From a virus: a stretch of 29,138 bases of DNA. Every line of letters begins with the position of its first letter. The stretch's first letter is position 1. The notes beneath the pieces are model-generated. The model worked only from the letters and a program-made list of their open reading frames with translations, was not told the origin of the DNA and searched no databases. The stretch is taken from the IMG/VR virus record IMGVR_UViG_3300021957_000209, positions 1 to 29,138 of that record. One strand, given 5' to 3'. Of this stretch, positions 8,482-14,713 are shown in pieces. Both the position numbers and the translations under genes were made by a program.

Positions 8482-9580
8482 GTCGTATAAAGATAATTGG
8501 GATAACAAAACACTAAATTATGATATAAAAAGATATAACTTTAGTGAATGGGTTCTTAACGTAATTCAACAGGATTATCCAAATCTTACGGATTTACAGT
8601 ATTTACATACTTGTGTTAGATCTGAAAACTTAGTAAATATTACAGATAAAGTTCAAAAATCATTCGCTGCTAAGTCTTTTGGTAAAATGATAGATGACTT
8701 TGCTGAAGAATATATCAAACCGTTAATAGGTGATAATAAGTACTTGGTTAAAAGGTTCCCCACTCTCAACTTAGTGGTTCCAAACCAAGAAAAACTTGGT
8801 CGTAGATTGCATTTTCATCAAGGAATTTTCTATAACAATGGAAGAGGACAAGGTACTATCTGGATGCCTTTAACTAATTGCTATGAGTCTAATTCCATGT
8901 GGATTGTAGGATACGAAGACTCAAAGAATATAACAAAAGAAGTAGTGCAAAACAAAACATCACAGGACATCTTTGAAAAGATGAGCTTAGATAAAGCATT
9001 TCCTGTAACATTGTCTCCTGGGCAAGCTCATTTATTTCATCAAGAGCATATACATGGTAACATAAATAATAAAACAAACATCACTCGAATGGCTATAGAC
9101 TGGCATGTTCTAGTAGAAGGCGAAGAGTTTAATGGTAGGTATCCAGGAGGATTTTTTAGATTACCAAAAGAATACGAACAAGAAAAGGTAAAAACGAATA
9201 ATGCCTCAATTTATTTATCTAATAATAGTCATTTTGATAAGCATATTCCTCTTCATATACAACGTAATTATATTGTAAACTACTGTGAACAAAACAGTAT
9301 TCAGTATTCAGGGTATGTGTTTGAAAATGAACATCTAGAGCATCTACCTATACTAGAAGATATGATTAATAAGAGGCAAAACGTCATTATGCTAAGTATA
9401 TACTCTCTACCTAACGATAAAGAGTTAAGAAATTATTATTTGGACTTGGCAATTAATAACAATGTTGATATAATTTTTGTAAATGAATTGTTAAAGCTAT
9501 CAAAAGACAGCCTTGCTAACATTAACACATACTTAGAATTCGGTTTTAAACAAAAGGGGTGGCACTCGTGGGAGTCTTAA
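8474..9580 (+). CDS. PhyH-like Fe(II)/2OG oxygenase fused to LIC12192-like carbohydrate-cluster domain
   Basis: A 368-residue two-domain protein. Residues about 40-215 resemble phytanoyl-CoA-type Fe(II)/2-oxoglutarate oxygenases. They show LHFHQG at 112-117, TIWMPLT at 128-134, the distal His in HIHGN at 192-196 and a 2OG-binding Arg205. The expected HxD reads H115-Q-G117, so the carboxylate ligand is missing. Some family members with HxA or HxG are halogenases. Residues about 245-342 (SIYLSN through FVNELL, with IPLHIQRNYIVNYC at 258-271) resemble, from memory, the 'sporadic carbohydrate cluster' LIC12192 family, which I know as a separate gene near sugar-biosynthesis oxygenases. It opens an overlapping cassette and abuts the next oxygenase. 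Substrate is unknown. The oxygenase fold is fairly sure; the C-terminal family assignment and halogenase reading are tentative. Confidence 0.68.
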   Translation: MHKSYKDNWDNKTLNYDIKRYNFSEWVLNVIQQDYPNLTDLQYLHTCVRSENLVNITDKVQKSFAAKSFGKMIDDFAEEYIKPLIGDNKYLVKRFPTLNLVVPNQEKLGRRLHFHQGIFYNNGRGQGTIWMPLTNCYESNSMWIVGYEDSKNITKEVVQNKTSQDIFEKMSLDKAFPVTLSPGQAHLFHQEHIHGNINNKTNITRMAIDWHVLVEGEEFNGRYPGGFFRLPKEYEQEKVKTNNASIYLSNNSHFDKHIPLHIQRNYIVNYCEQNSIQYSGYVFENEHLEHLPILEDMINKRQNVIMLSIYSLPNDKELRNYYLDLAINNNVDIIFVNELLKLSKDSLANINTYLEFGFKQKGWHSWES

Positions 9581-10108
9581 ATGTTTCTTAAAGAAGTAAA
9601 GATAAATTATGACTTTGATTTTATCTACGATATTGAGTGGGAGCAGTTTGAGCACGACTGTTTAGGGCATCAAAAAACAGAACTCAAAGATATTCACGAT
9701 AAAATTGGTGGCTTTCCAAAATCGCTAACTCATCATAATACTATGTTTTATCAGAAATTTTTTAATAACAGTGAAATAGACTACACAGATTTAGGTAATC
9801 AATTAGGTATAGAAGCGATTACAGTATCTATTATAAAACAACCCCCTGGCATGACAAATCCTATGCATCGTGATACTTTTTATCAGATTAATAAGAAATT
9901 TCCAAACGAAGAAAGACTAAAAGTCCGAGCTAATCTACAACTATTAGATTGGAAAGCAGGACACTTTCTTCAGTTTAATGACACAGTAGTTACGCATTGG
10001 AAAGCAAATACTGGCTATATGTGGGATTCCACCGTTCTTCACTTAGCAGCAAACGCAGGTTTAGAAGATCGTTATTCTCTTCAAGTTTCAGGATTTCTCA
10101 ACTCTTAA
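9581..10108 (+). CDS. Small Fe(II)/2OG-type oxygenase-like protein
   Basis: A 175-residue protein with a double-stranded beta-helix pattern. A PPGMTNPMHRD segment gives a canonical metal site H96-R-D98. A second His154 lies in TVLHLAANAG and an Arg164 ten residues later could bind 2-oxoglutarate. This order (HxD, H, R) is that of aspartyl/asparaginyl-hydroxylase-like and prolyl-hydroxylase-like enzymes. It begins on the base after the stop of the fused oxygenase, and its own stop overlaps the aminotransferase start (TAATG). Expected chemistry is hydroxylation or related oxidation of a small molecule, nucleotide, sugar or protein. The substrate cannot be deduced. Confidence 0.7.
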   Translation: MFLKEVKINYDFDFIYDIEWEQFEHDCLGHQKTELKDIHDKIGGFPKSLTHHNTMFYQKFFNNSEIDYTDLGNQLGIEAITVSIIKQPPGMTNPMHRDTFYQINKKFPNEERLKVRANLQLLDWKAGHFLQFNDTVVTHWKANTGYMWDSTVLHLAANAGLEDRYSLQVSGFLNS

Positions 10109-11037
10109 TGGCTAGATACACAAATCTTCCTGATAATAAAAATAAACCTTTTGGGGGTGCATACAGTGTTTACGATAGTGATACTGTTTATATGCGAGAC
10201 TATTTAGTTCAGAAATATGCTGTTAATAGTTCATACCATGATTTTGAAAGTATTAAACAAGACTATTTTAGTCAGTTTAAATATTTTTTATCTGACCCCC
10301 ATAAACTAACTGGTTTATCGCTGTATAAACATGCTTGTTTTACGCAAGGCACAACAGAGTCATTTGCTCATTTTTATATTAGATATAGAAATAAAAATAG
10401 ACTTAGATTAGCCCGTGGTGAGTATTTTTATCACCAAATGATTAAATCTATGTACTTTTCTATGCGCTTTGATTGGCTAGAAGATGATGAGCTAAAGTCA
10501 GGAGATGTTCTGGTTATAAGTGCACCATTTTCTGATACCTGCGATCTCTACCCAAATCTTGAACAAATTTTAACAGAATGTGATGACAAAGAAATTCCAG
10601 TGCTTCTTGATTTAGCATATATCAATATAGCTACTGAAATAGAAATTGATTTATCGCATCCCTGCATAGAATACGTAGTTTCTTCCCTATCAAAAGTTTT
10701 TCCTGTAGAAAATTACAGGATAGGTATAAGACTACAAAAAGAAATATTTGAAGATCCTTTATACGTTATTAACGAGCCATACTATAATTACATCAATATG
10801 TGCAGCGTATATCTTGGGCTTGGACTAATGCAAGAATTTAGTCCTATGTATATATACGATAAATACCAACCTAAACAAGACCTATACTGTAAATTATACA
10901 ATTTAGAGAAAACTAAATGTGTCTACTTTGGTCTAGACACCGCTAATGAATATCCTGAGTACAATAGAGGAAGAGACACTAATCGTCTTTGCTTTTCAAG
11001 ACTCTGGGATGGGAGAATGACTTTTGACATGCAATAA
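10108..11037 (+). CDS. PLP-dependent aminotransferase-like protein (fold type I), compact
   Basis: A 309-residue protein read from ATG 10108, which overlaps the preceding stop as TAATG. An in-frame ATG at 9997 lies inside the oxygenase gene and is unlikely. It has the class I/II aminotransferase order. An FTQGTTES substrate/PLP loop is followed by LLDLAYINIA, with the Asp that pairs the pyridine nitrogen and a nearby Tyr. SSLSKVF carries the Schiff-base Lys, followed by NYRIG with the phosphate-binding Arg. A late NRLCFS offers a carboxylate-binding Arg. The usual NPTG loop is altered to APFSDTCDLYP. The family is normally 370-420 residues, so this one is trimmed at the N-terminus and in the small domain. 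It overlaps the amidinotransferase by 14 bases. Transamination of an oxidised intermediate is the natural guess. Confidence 0.7.
   Translation: MARYTNLPDNKNKPFGGAYSVYDSDTVYMRDYLVQKYAVNSSYHDFESIKQDYFSQFKYFLSDPHKLTGLSLYKHACFTQGTTESFAHFYIRYRNKNRLRLARGEYFYHQMIKSMYFSMRFDWLEDDELKSGDVLVISAPFSDTCDLYPNLEQILTECDDKEIPVLLDLAYINIATEIEIDLSHPCIEYVVSSLSKVFPVENYRIGIRLQKEIFEDPLYVINEPYYNYINMCSVYLGLGLMQEFSPMYIYDKYQPKQDLYCKLYNLEKTKCVYFGLDTANEYPEYNRGRDTNRLCFSRLWDGRMTFDMQ
11011..11015 (+). promoter_or_regulatory. Shine-Dalgarno GGGAG fixing a TTG start
   Basis: GGGAG lies 8 bases before TTG at 11024, inside the end of the aminotransferase gene. The conserved start NDWDPLEEIIVG of the amidinotransferase family follows at once, so a later ATG would remove family sequence. 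Confidence 0.65.
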
Positions 11038-12049
11038 TGACTGGGATCCCCTAGAAGAAATCATTGTAGGGACTGCTGACTACTCTACTATTTCTATTCC
11101 TAATATCAGCACAATGAAATGTCAATTTCCTGAGTATGAAGAGTCTTTTATCAAAGAGTTTACTGGTTTTTATCCAGATCAAATTATTGAAGAACAAAAT
11201 GAGGATTTAGAGAATTTATCAGATGTACTCAAAAGTTTGGGGGTTGTAGTTCATCGTCCTGATACTACCTATGCTACAGCTGAAACTAAATCTCCTACAT
11301 GGCATGGAAAGAATTGGCATTATCATTGCCCTAGAGATTTAACTCTTGTTGTCGGTGACACACTCATTGAAACACCGTCTCCTATCTGGAACCGACAGTT
11401 TGAAACTTGGGCTTATAGAGAAATATTTACGAAGCTTTGGAATGAAGGTTATAATTGGATTAAAGCACCCGTCCCACTGCTTTATGATGAAAACTATAAG
11501 GAAGATACTAAAGGCGTTCCTTCATTACACAATGAAGAAATACTTTTTGAAGCTGCTAATTGTGTTCGAGTGAATAATGACATACTATATCAAGTATCGA
11601 ACACAGGTAATGAAAATGGAGCTAAGTGGTTACAACGAGTTCTTGGAGATTCTTATAAGGTACATTTAGCAAAAGATCTTTATTCTTATGCACACCTTGA
11701 TAGCACTATTGTTCCTATTAGAGAAGGTCTTGTATTATATAATGCTGATAGGGTAACTCCCGAAAACGAACCTGAACTATTTAAGAATTGGGATAAGATA
11801 TGGATTAATGAGTGCATAGGCCCAACTACACCTCCACTTGGTCTTCCATGGGGAGCTAGTGAGTGGATTGGTATGAATCTACTCAGTGTCAATGAGAATC
11901 TTGCTATCGTAGATAAGAAACAAACACAGATTCATGAAAGACTTAATTATTTTGGTGTTGAGACTATCCCTCTTGAATTAAGGCATGATAGAATTATAAG
12001 CGGAGGATTCCATTGCGTGACACTGGATCTAAAAAGAACAAGCTTGTAG
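11024..12049 (+). CDS. L-arginine:X amidinotransferase-like protein (AGAT/StrB family)
   Basis: A 341-residue protein of the arginine deiminase/amidinotransferase superfamily, matching glycine amidinotransferase along its length. It has an N-terminal DWDPLEEIIVG, a PRDLTLVVGD stretch at 103-112, and NRQFETWAYR near 123-132. His224 lies in HLDSTIVPI. Cys331 in GGFHCVTLDLKR corresponds to the AGAT nucleophile Cys407. The acid in FDAAD (AGAT Asp254) reads Glu176 in FEAAN, and the next Asp is Asn179. The family forms a covalent amidino-Cys from arginine and passes the group to an amine. Members include StrB (streptomycin), CyrA and SxtG. The acceptor may be the amine made by the upstream aminotransferase. 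Start is TTG. The nucleophile and His make activity likely; the acceptor is unknown. Confidence 0.85.
   Translation: MTCNNDWDPLEEIIVGTADYSTISIPNISTMKCQFPEYEESFIKEFTGFYPDQIIEEQNEDLENLSDVLKSLGVVVHRPDTTYATAETKSPTWHGKNWHYHCPRDLTLVVGDTLIETPSPIWNRQFETWAYREIFTKLWNEGYNWIKAPVPLLYDENYKEDTKGVPSLHNEEILFEAANCVRVNNDILYQVSNTGNENGAKWLQRVLGDSYKVHLAKDLYSYAHLDSTIVPIREGLVLYNADRVTPENEPELFKNWDKIWINECIGPTTPPLGLPWGASEWIGMNLLSVNENLAIVDKKQTQIHERLNYFGVETIPLELRHDRIISGGFHCVTLDLKRTSL
12002..12006 (+). promoter_or_regulatory. Shine-Dalgarno GGAGG fixing a TTG start
   Basis: GGAGG lies 6 bases before TTG at 12013, inside the end of the amidinotransferase gene. The SGNH block I follows 14 codons later, so a downstream start is not possible. 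Confidence 0.65.
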
Positions 12050-12699
12050 TATGTGGTGAAAGTTTTAGCTATGGAACAGGGGCTAAACATTGGCCTCGTA
12101 TAGTTTCAGATTTCTATGATTCAGAATTAGTTAATCTTGCCATAGTAGGCTGTAGTAATTATGCTATATGTTTTCAACTACAACACGCATTAAACACTCT
12201 AAGTTCTGATGATTTTGTTATCATATCATTAACTGCTGCTGAACGTTTTGAGATAGATGATGACGAATTCTCTATACCCGTTTCCGTAGAAGATTTTAGG
12301 CAGAACATAGACGAAATCAAAGATTCACCTTTCTCTAAGTCTCCTACTATAACTTCGGGTAATTTATCGTCTCAATTACGTAATTATCAAATAGAACAGA
12401 TGAAAAAATATTTGATGAGTAGCTCGTATAGACTGTCTGCGCAATATCAATCTTGGTGCTTGCAACATCTCATTTCATCTTTACCCTGTGATTATCTATT
12501 ATATAGAAATATTTATCCTCGCTATCATGAGGATGTAAATAAGTATTCCAATGAACATTATTTTGGGTTAGAATCATATTTAATAAATTCTGGTCCTTAC
12601 GACTATGAAAAAGAACACGTAAGAACAACAAATCACTTATCTGACAAAGAAAATAAGCTGTTTGCCGATAAAGTGATAAAGGATATGAATGGCGCATAA
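12013..12699 (+). CDS. SGNH/GDSL-hydrolase-like protein
   Basis: A 228-residue protein, start TTG, overlapping the amidinotransferase by 37 bases. Block I reads LVVCGESFSYG, with Ser17 as probable nucleophile (GES in place of GDS). NLAIVGCSN near 41-49 looks like block II, and DFVIISLTAAERFE near 67-80 like block III. A C-terminal TTNHLSDKENKLFADKV holds His208 in the place of block V, but the Asp three residues before it is Thr. The family includes esterases, acetylhydrolases and acyltransferases acting on sugars and lipids; a deacylase or acyltransferase step in the cassette is possible. Loss of the usual Asp leaves activity uncertain. It overlaps the nuclease gene by 11 bases. Confidence 0.6.
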   Translation: MRDTGSKKNKLVVCGESFSYGTGAKHWPRIVSDFYDSELVNLAIVGCSNYAICFQLQHALNTLSSDDFVIISLTAAERFEIDDDEFSIPVSVEDFRQNIDEIKDSPFSKSPTITSGNLSSQLRNYQIEQMKKYLMSSSYRLSAQYQSWCLQHLISSLPCDYLLYRNIYPRYHEDVNKYSNEHYFGLESYLINSGPYDYEKEHVRTTNHLSDKENKLFADKVIKDMNGA

Positions 12700-13153
12700 T
12701 AAAAGTAAAGCTAAAGGTTCAGCTTATGAACAAAAAATAGCTACAAGACTTTCAAGTGAGTTCAACAAAGAATTTAGGAGAGTGCCTTTATCAGGGGCAA
12801 TTGATTACCTAAAAGGTGATATTTGGACGCCTCATGACACTGCCTGGTGGCCCTACGCTATCGAATGTAAACACTACAAAAATATTGAGTGGAATAACTT
12901 ATTAACTTCTAAAACTACAGATATGCTTCAATTTTGGAAACAAACAGTTAGAGAAGCAGAAGTGATGAATAAGAAACCTCTTCTTATCTTTAGATGGAAT
13001 CGTTCAAAAGACTTTGTTGCATTTGATGATGATACTATAGTTCCATTTTATATTGAAGTAAACTCTTTTGGCTGCCACTTTAAGATAACAAAACTTGATG
13101 ACTGGATACAGGTAGTTAAGAATGAAGATCGATTCATCAATAAAGGCTCCTGA
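12689..13153 (+). CDS. PD-(D/E)XK nuclease, Holliday-junction-resolvase-like
   Basis: A 154-residue protein with a basic N-terminus followed by a compact PD-(D/E)XK core. Glu14 is in KGSAYEQKIA, Asp44 in KGDIWTP, and Glu59-Cys-Lys61 in YAIECKHYKN. This order and size match archaeal Hjc-type resolvases and resolvase-like nucleases of many phages, which cut branched DNA before packaging. No extra domain is seen. It is the last gene of the run starting at 3664 and overlaps the preceding gene, but a promoter-like gap follows it. Fold and catalytic residues are clear; branch specificity is inferred. Confidence 0.78.
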   Translation: MAHNKSKAKGSAYEQKIATRLSSEFNKEFRRVPLSGAIDYLKGDIWTPHDTAWWPYAIECKHYKNIEWNNLLTSKTTDMLQFWKQTVREAEVMNKKPLLIFRWNRSKDFVAFDDDTIVPFYIEVNSFGCHFKITKLDDWIQVVKNEDRFINKGS

Positions 13154-13178
13154 ATTACATAATATCATTGCTCCTAAG

Positions 13179-13208
13179 TCAAATATTTGATATATTTATA
13201 TATAAATA
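13179..13208 (+). promoter_or_regulatory. Promoter-like region with two adjacent perfect palindromes
   Basis: The 68-base gap before the FEN gene holds TCAAATATTTGA (13179-13190) and TATTTATATATAAATA (13193-13208), both perfect palindromes. A sigma70-like reading is TTGCTC (13168-13173), a 17-base spacer and TATATT (13191-13196); the first palindrome then fills the spacer and the second covers the -10 and start. TATAAATA at 13201-13208 equals the T4 late promoter core, but a start 6 bases downstream would cut into the AGGAG at 13211-13215, so this reading is less likely. The -35 match is weak (3 of 6). Confidence 0.5.
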
Positions 13209-13221
13209 ACAGGAGATATCA

Positions 13222-14064
13222 ATGACTAAATCTTGGAATGACCTTGCAGACTTGCAAGAGCCAGACTACTCAACTTACAATAATCTACTAATTATTGATG
13301 CTAATAACCTTTCTTATAGGTGGTTACAACGTCCTAACTTTGATTCTTTTGGGGACGACTTTGTACGCACTATCCAATCACTAGCAAAATCATATGAAGC
13401 CACACGTACCGTCGTCTGTTTTGACTTTGGTAAGTCTTACTATCGTATGGATATGCATGAAGAATACAAAGGTACGCGTAAAAAGCCTCAAGATGAAGAA
13501 GAAATTAAAAAATATGAAAGTTTCTTTGCAGTTCTTAACTCGTTACCAGAAGAACTAGATGAAGAAGTTCTCAAATTTAGGGGTGTTGAAGCAGACGACA
13601 TTCTTGCTTGGATTACACAGAACATTTCTGATAGATATGACCATACCTGGATTGTTTCTTCAGATCGTGACTTATACCAATTGATTGACAATAACGTATC
13701 AGTATTTAACATTTTCAGTAGAAAAGAAATCACCCTACAAACTTTAGAAGATGATTTTGAAATTACTCCAGACCTATATATGTTATCACGAATTATAGAA
13801 GGAGATAAATCTGATAATATCTTAGGTATTGAAGGAATAGGACCAAAGAGAGCACAAGCACTTGCTAAAGAGTATAATACTTTAGATAACTTGATCGCTG
13901 CTCTACCTATCAAGGGTAGGTCAAAATATATTCAAAACTTAAATGCAGGTAAAGAACAACTAATTAGGAATGAAAAATTAATTAATCTTAAGGCATATTG
14001 TGTAGATGCTATATGTGCAGGTAAAGAAGGAGATGAACCTCTTGCAAGACTTTCAAATTTGTAA
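13222..14064 (+). CDS. FEN-type 5'-3' exonuclease / RNase H
   Basis: Structure-specific 5' nuclease (T4 Rnh, T5 D15, PolI 5' domain family) that would remove RNA primers and 5' flaps. In 280 residues the acidic ladder is complete. Asp26 lies in IIDANNL and Asp68 in CFDFG. EADD is at 123-126, SSDRD at 146-150 and GDKSDNI at 194-200. A helix-hairpin-helix GIEGIGPKRA follows at 202-211. The basic arch region EEYKGTRKKP is at 80-89. It starts with ATG 6 bases after AGGAG and probably has its own promoter. The last codons overlap the dUTPase-fold gene. Confidence 0.93.
   Translation: MTKSWNDLADLQEPDYSTYNNLLIIDANNLSYRWLQRPNFDSFGDDFVRTIQSLAKSYEATRTVVCFDFGKSYYRMDMHEEYKGTRKKPQDEEEIKKYESFFAVLNSLPEELDEEVLKFRGVEADDILAWITQNISDRYDHTWIVSSDRDLYQLIDNNVSVFNIFSRKEITLQTLEDDFEITPDLYMLSRIIEGDKSDNILGIEGIGPKRAQALAKEYNTLDNLIAALPIKGRSKYIQNLNAGKEQLIRNEKLINLKAYCVDAICAGKEGDEPLARLSNL
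14027..14032 (+). promoter_or_regulatory. AAGGAG directly abutting an ATG
   Basis: AAGGAG touches ATG 14033 with no spacer, which is too close for efficient initiation. An in-frame TTG at 14042 lies 9 bases away, the same spacing as before the PhoH-like gene. Confidence 0.5.
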
Positions 14065-14713
14065 TATCAAAATTGAAAAGAGCACGATAGCTAAACAGCT
14101 TGAAAAAGAGTATAGTATTGAGTGGGGGTTTAACCAAGATACCCCACTTGATTCTTTTTTTCATCTCAGAGCGTGTGTTCGTAGTCCAATAACAATCAAG
14201 CCTGGACAAATATTGCCAATTCCTACGGGTATATATCCTCAATTACCTAACCCAAATTTCAGAATAGAGTGTAATTCTTTTACTGATTTAGTATACGAGC
14301 AAGGTATATGTCTGGCAGATGGTATCTCTACTTTTGATTTTACGTTTAGAAACGAAATATGGCTTTTATTAGAAAATAAATTTAAAGAAGTACAAACTAT
14401 ACAACCTACTCAAAAGATAGCACTTTTCTCTGTAAACTATAAGCCAAGAATGGTAATAGAATATGTTGATTGGATAGAAGAAATTAAATGGAAAAATCGT
14501 TCAGCTAAAAATTTTATACAAAAAATTAAGAAAAAAATGTTACCCGACATTCACGATGTTAAGAAGCAAAGACAGTTTAATGTGGGGTACGACAGGGATC
14601 AGATAAAAAAGTATATTGATGGAGGAGTTAGAACCTCTACTATACGTAAAAAAGGCGGAAAGGCCTCTTTATGGTCTAAAAACATAGATAAAGGAGATGA
14701 CGGTGGAAGTTAA
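14042..14713 (+). CDS. Divergent dUTPase-fold protein with basic C-terminal extension
   Basis: Residues about 30-135 follow the trimeric dUTPase/dCTP-deaminase pattern. DSFFHLRAC stands for motif 1 and KPGQILPIPTGIYPQLP is the typical strand-turn before motif 2. The CNSFTDLVYEQGICLADG stretch comes next, then FDFTFRNEIWLLLEN for motif 3, which keeps the Asp and Arg. Motif 1 has His where Asp is usual, the Arg-Ser-Ser of motif 2 is lost, and no glycine-rich motif 5 is seen. Instead about 85 basic residues follow (KIKKKM, RKKGGKASLW). It could be a dUTPase of altered substrate range, a deaminase relative or a non-catalytic regulator. I favour TTG 14042; ATG 14033 and ATG 14006 are alternatives. 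It overlaps FEN and ThyX, consistent with dTMP supply. Confidence 0.62.
   Translation: MQDFQICNIKIEKSTIAKQLEKEYSIEWGFNQDTPLDSFFHLRACVRSPITIKPGQILPIPTGIYPQLPNPNFRIECNSFTDLVYEQGICLADGISTFDFTFRNEIWLLLENKFKEVQTIQPTQKIALFSVNYKPRMVIEYVDWIEEIKWKNRSAKNFIQKIKKKMLPDIHDVKKQRQFNVGYDRDQIKKYIDGGVRTSTIRKKGGKASLWSKNIDKGDDGGS
14691..14696 (+). promoter_or_regulatory. AAGGAG directly abutting an ATG before thyX
   Basis: AAGGAG touches ATG 14697; an in-frame GTG at 14703 has a 6-base spacer and gives the N-terminus (M)EVKLISYS. The same arrangement occurs at 14027. Confidence 0.5.

Noticed and set aside
9997-10107. Upstream ATG extending the aminotransferase by 37 residues
   Set aside because: It lies inside the oxygenase gene; the TAATG junction at 10106-10110 matches the operon style.
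13201-13208. TATAAATA as a proven T4-type late promoter
   Set aside because: The core is identical, but a start 6 bases downstream would cut into the ribosome-binding site, and it is embedded in a palindrome of AT-rich sequence.
13488-13913. 141-residue minus-strand ORF
   Set aside because: Antisense to the FEN gene; Ser-rich composition mirrors acidic codons, and no ribosome-binding site is seen.
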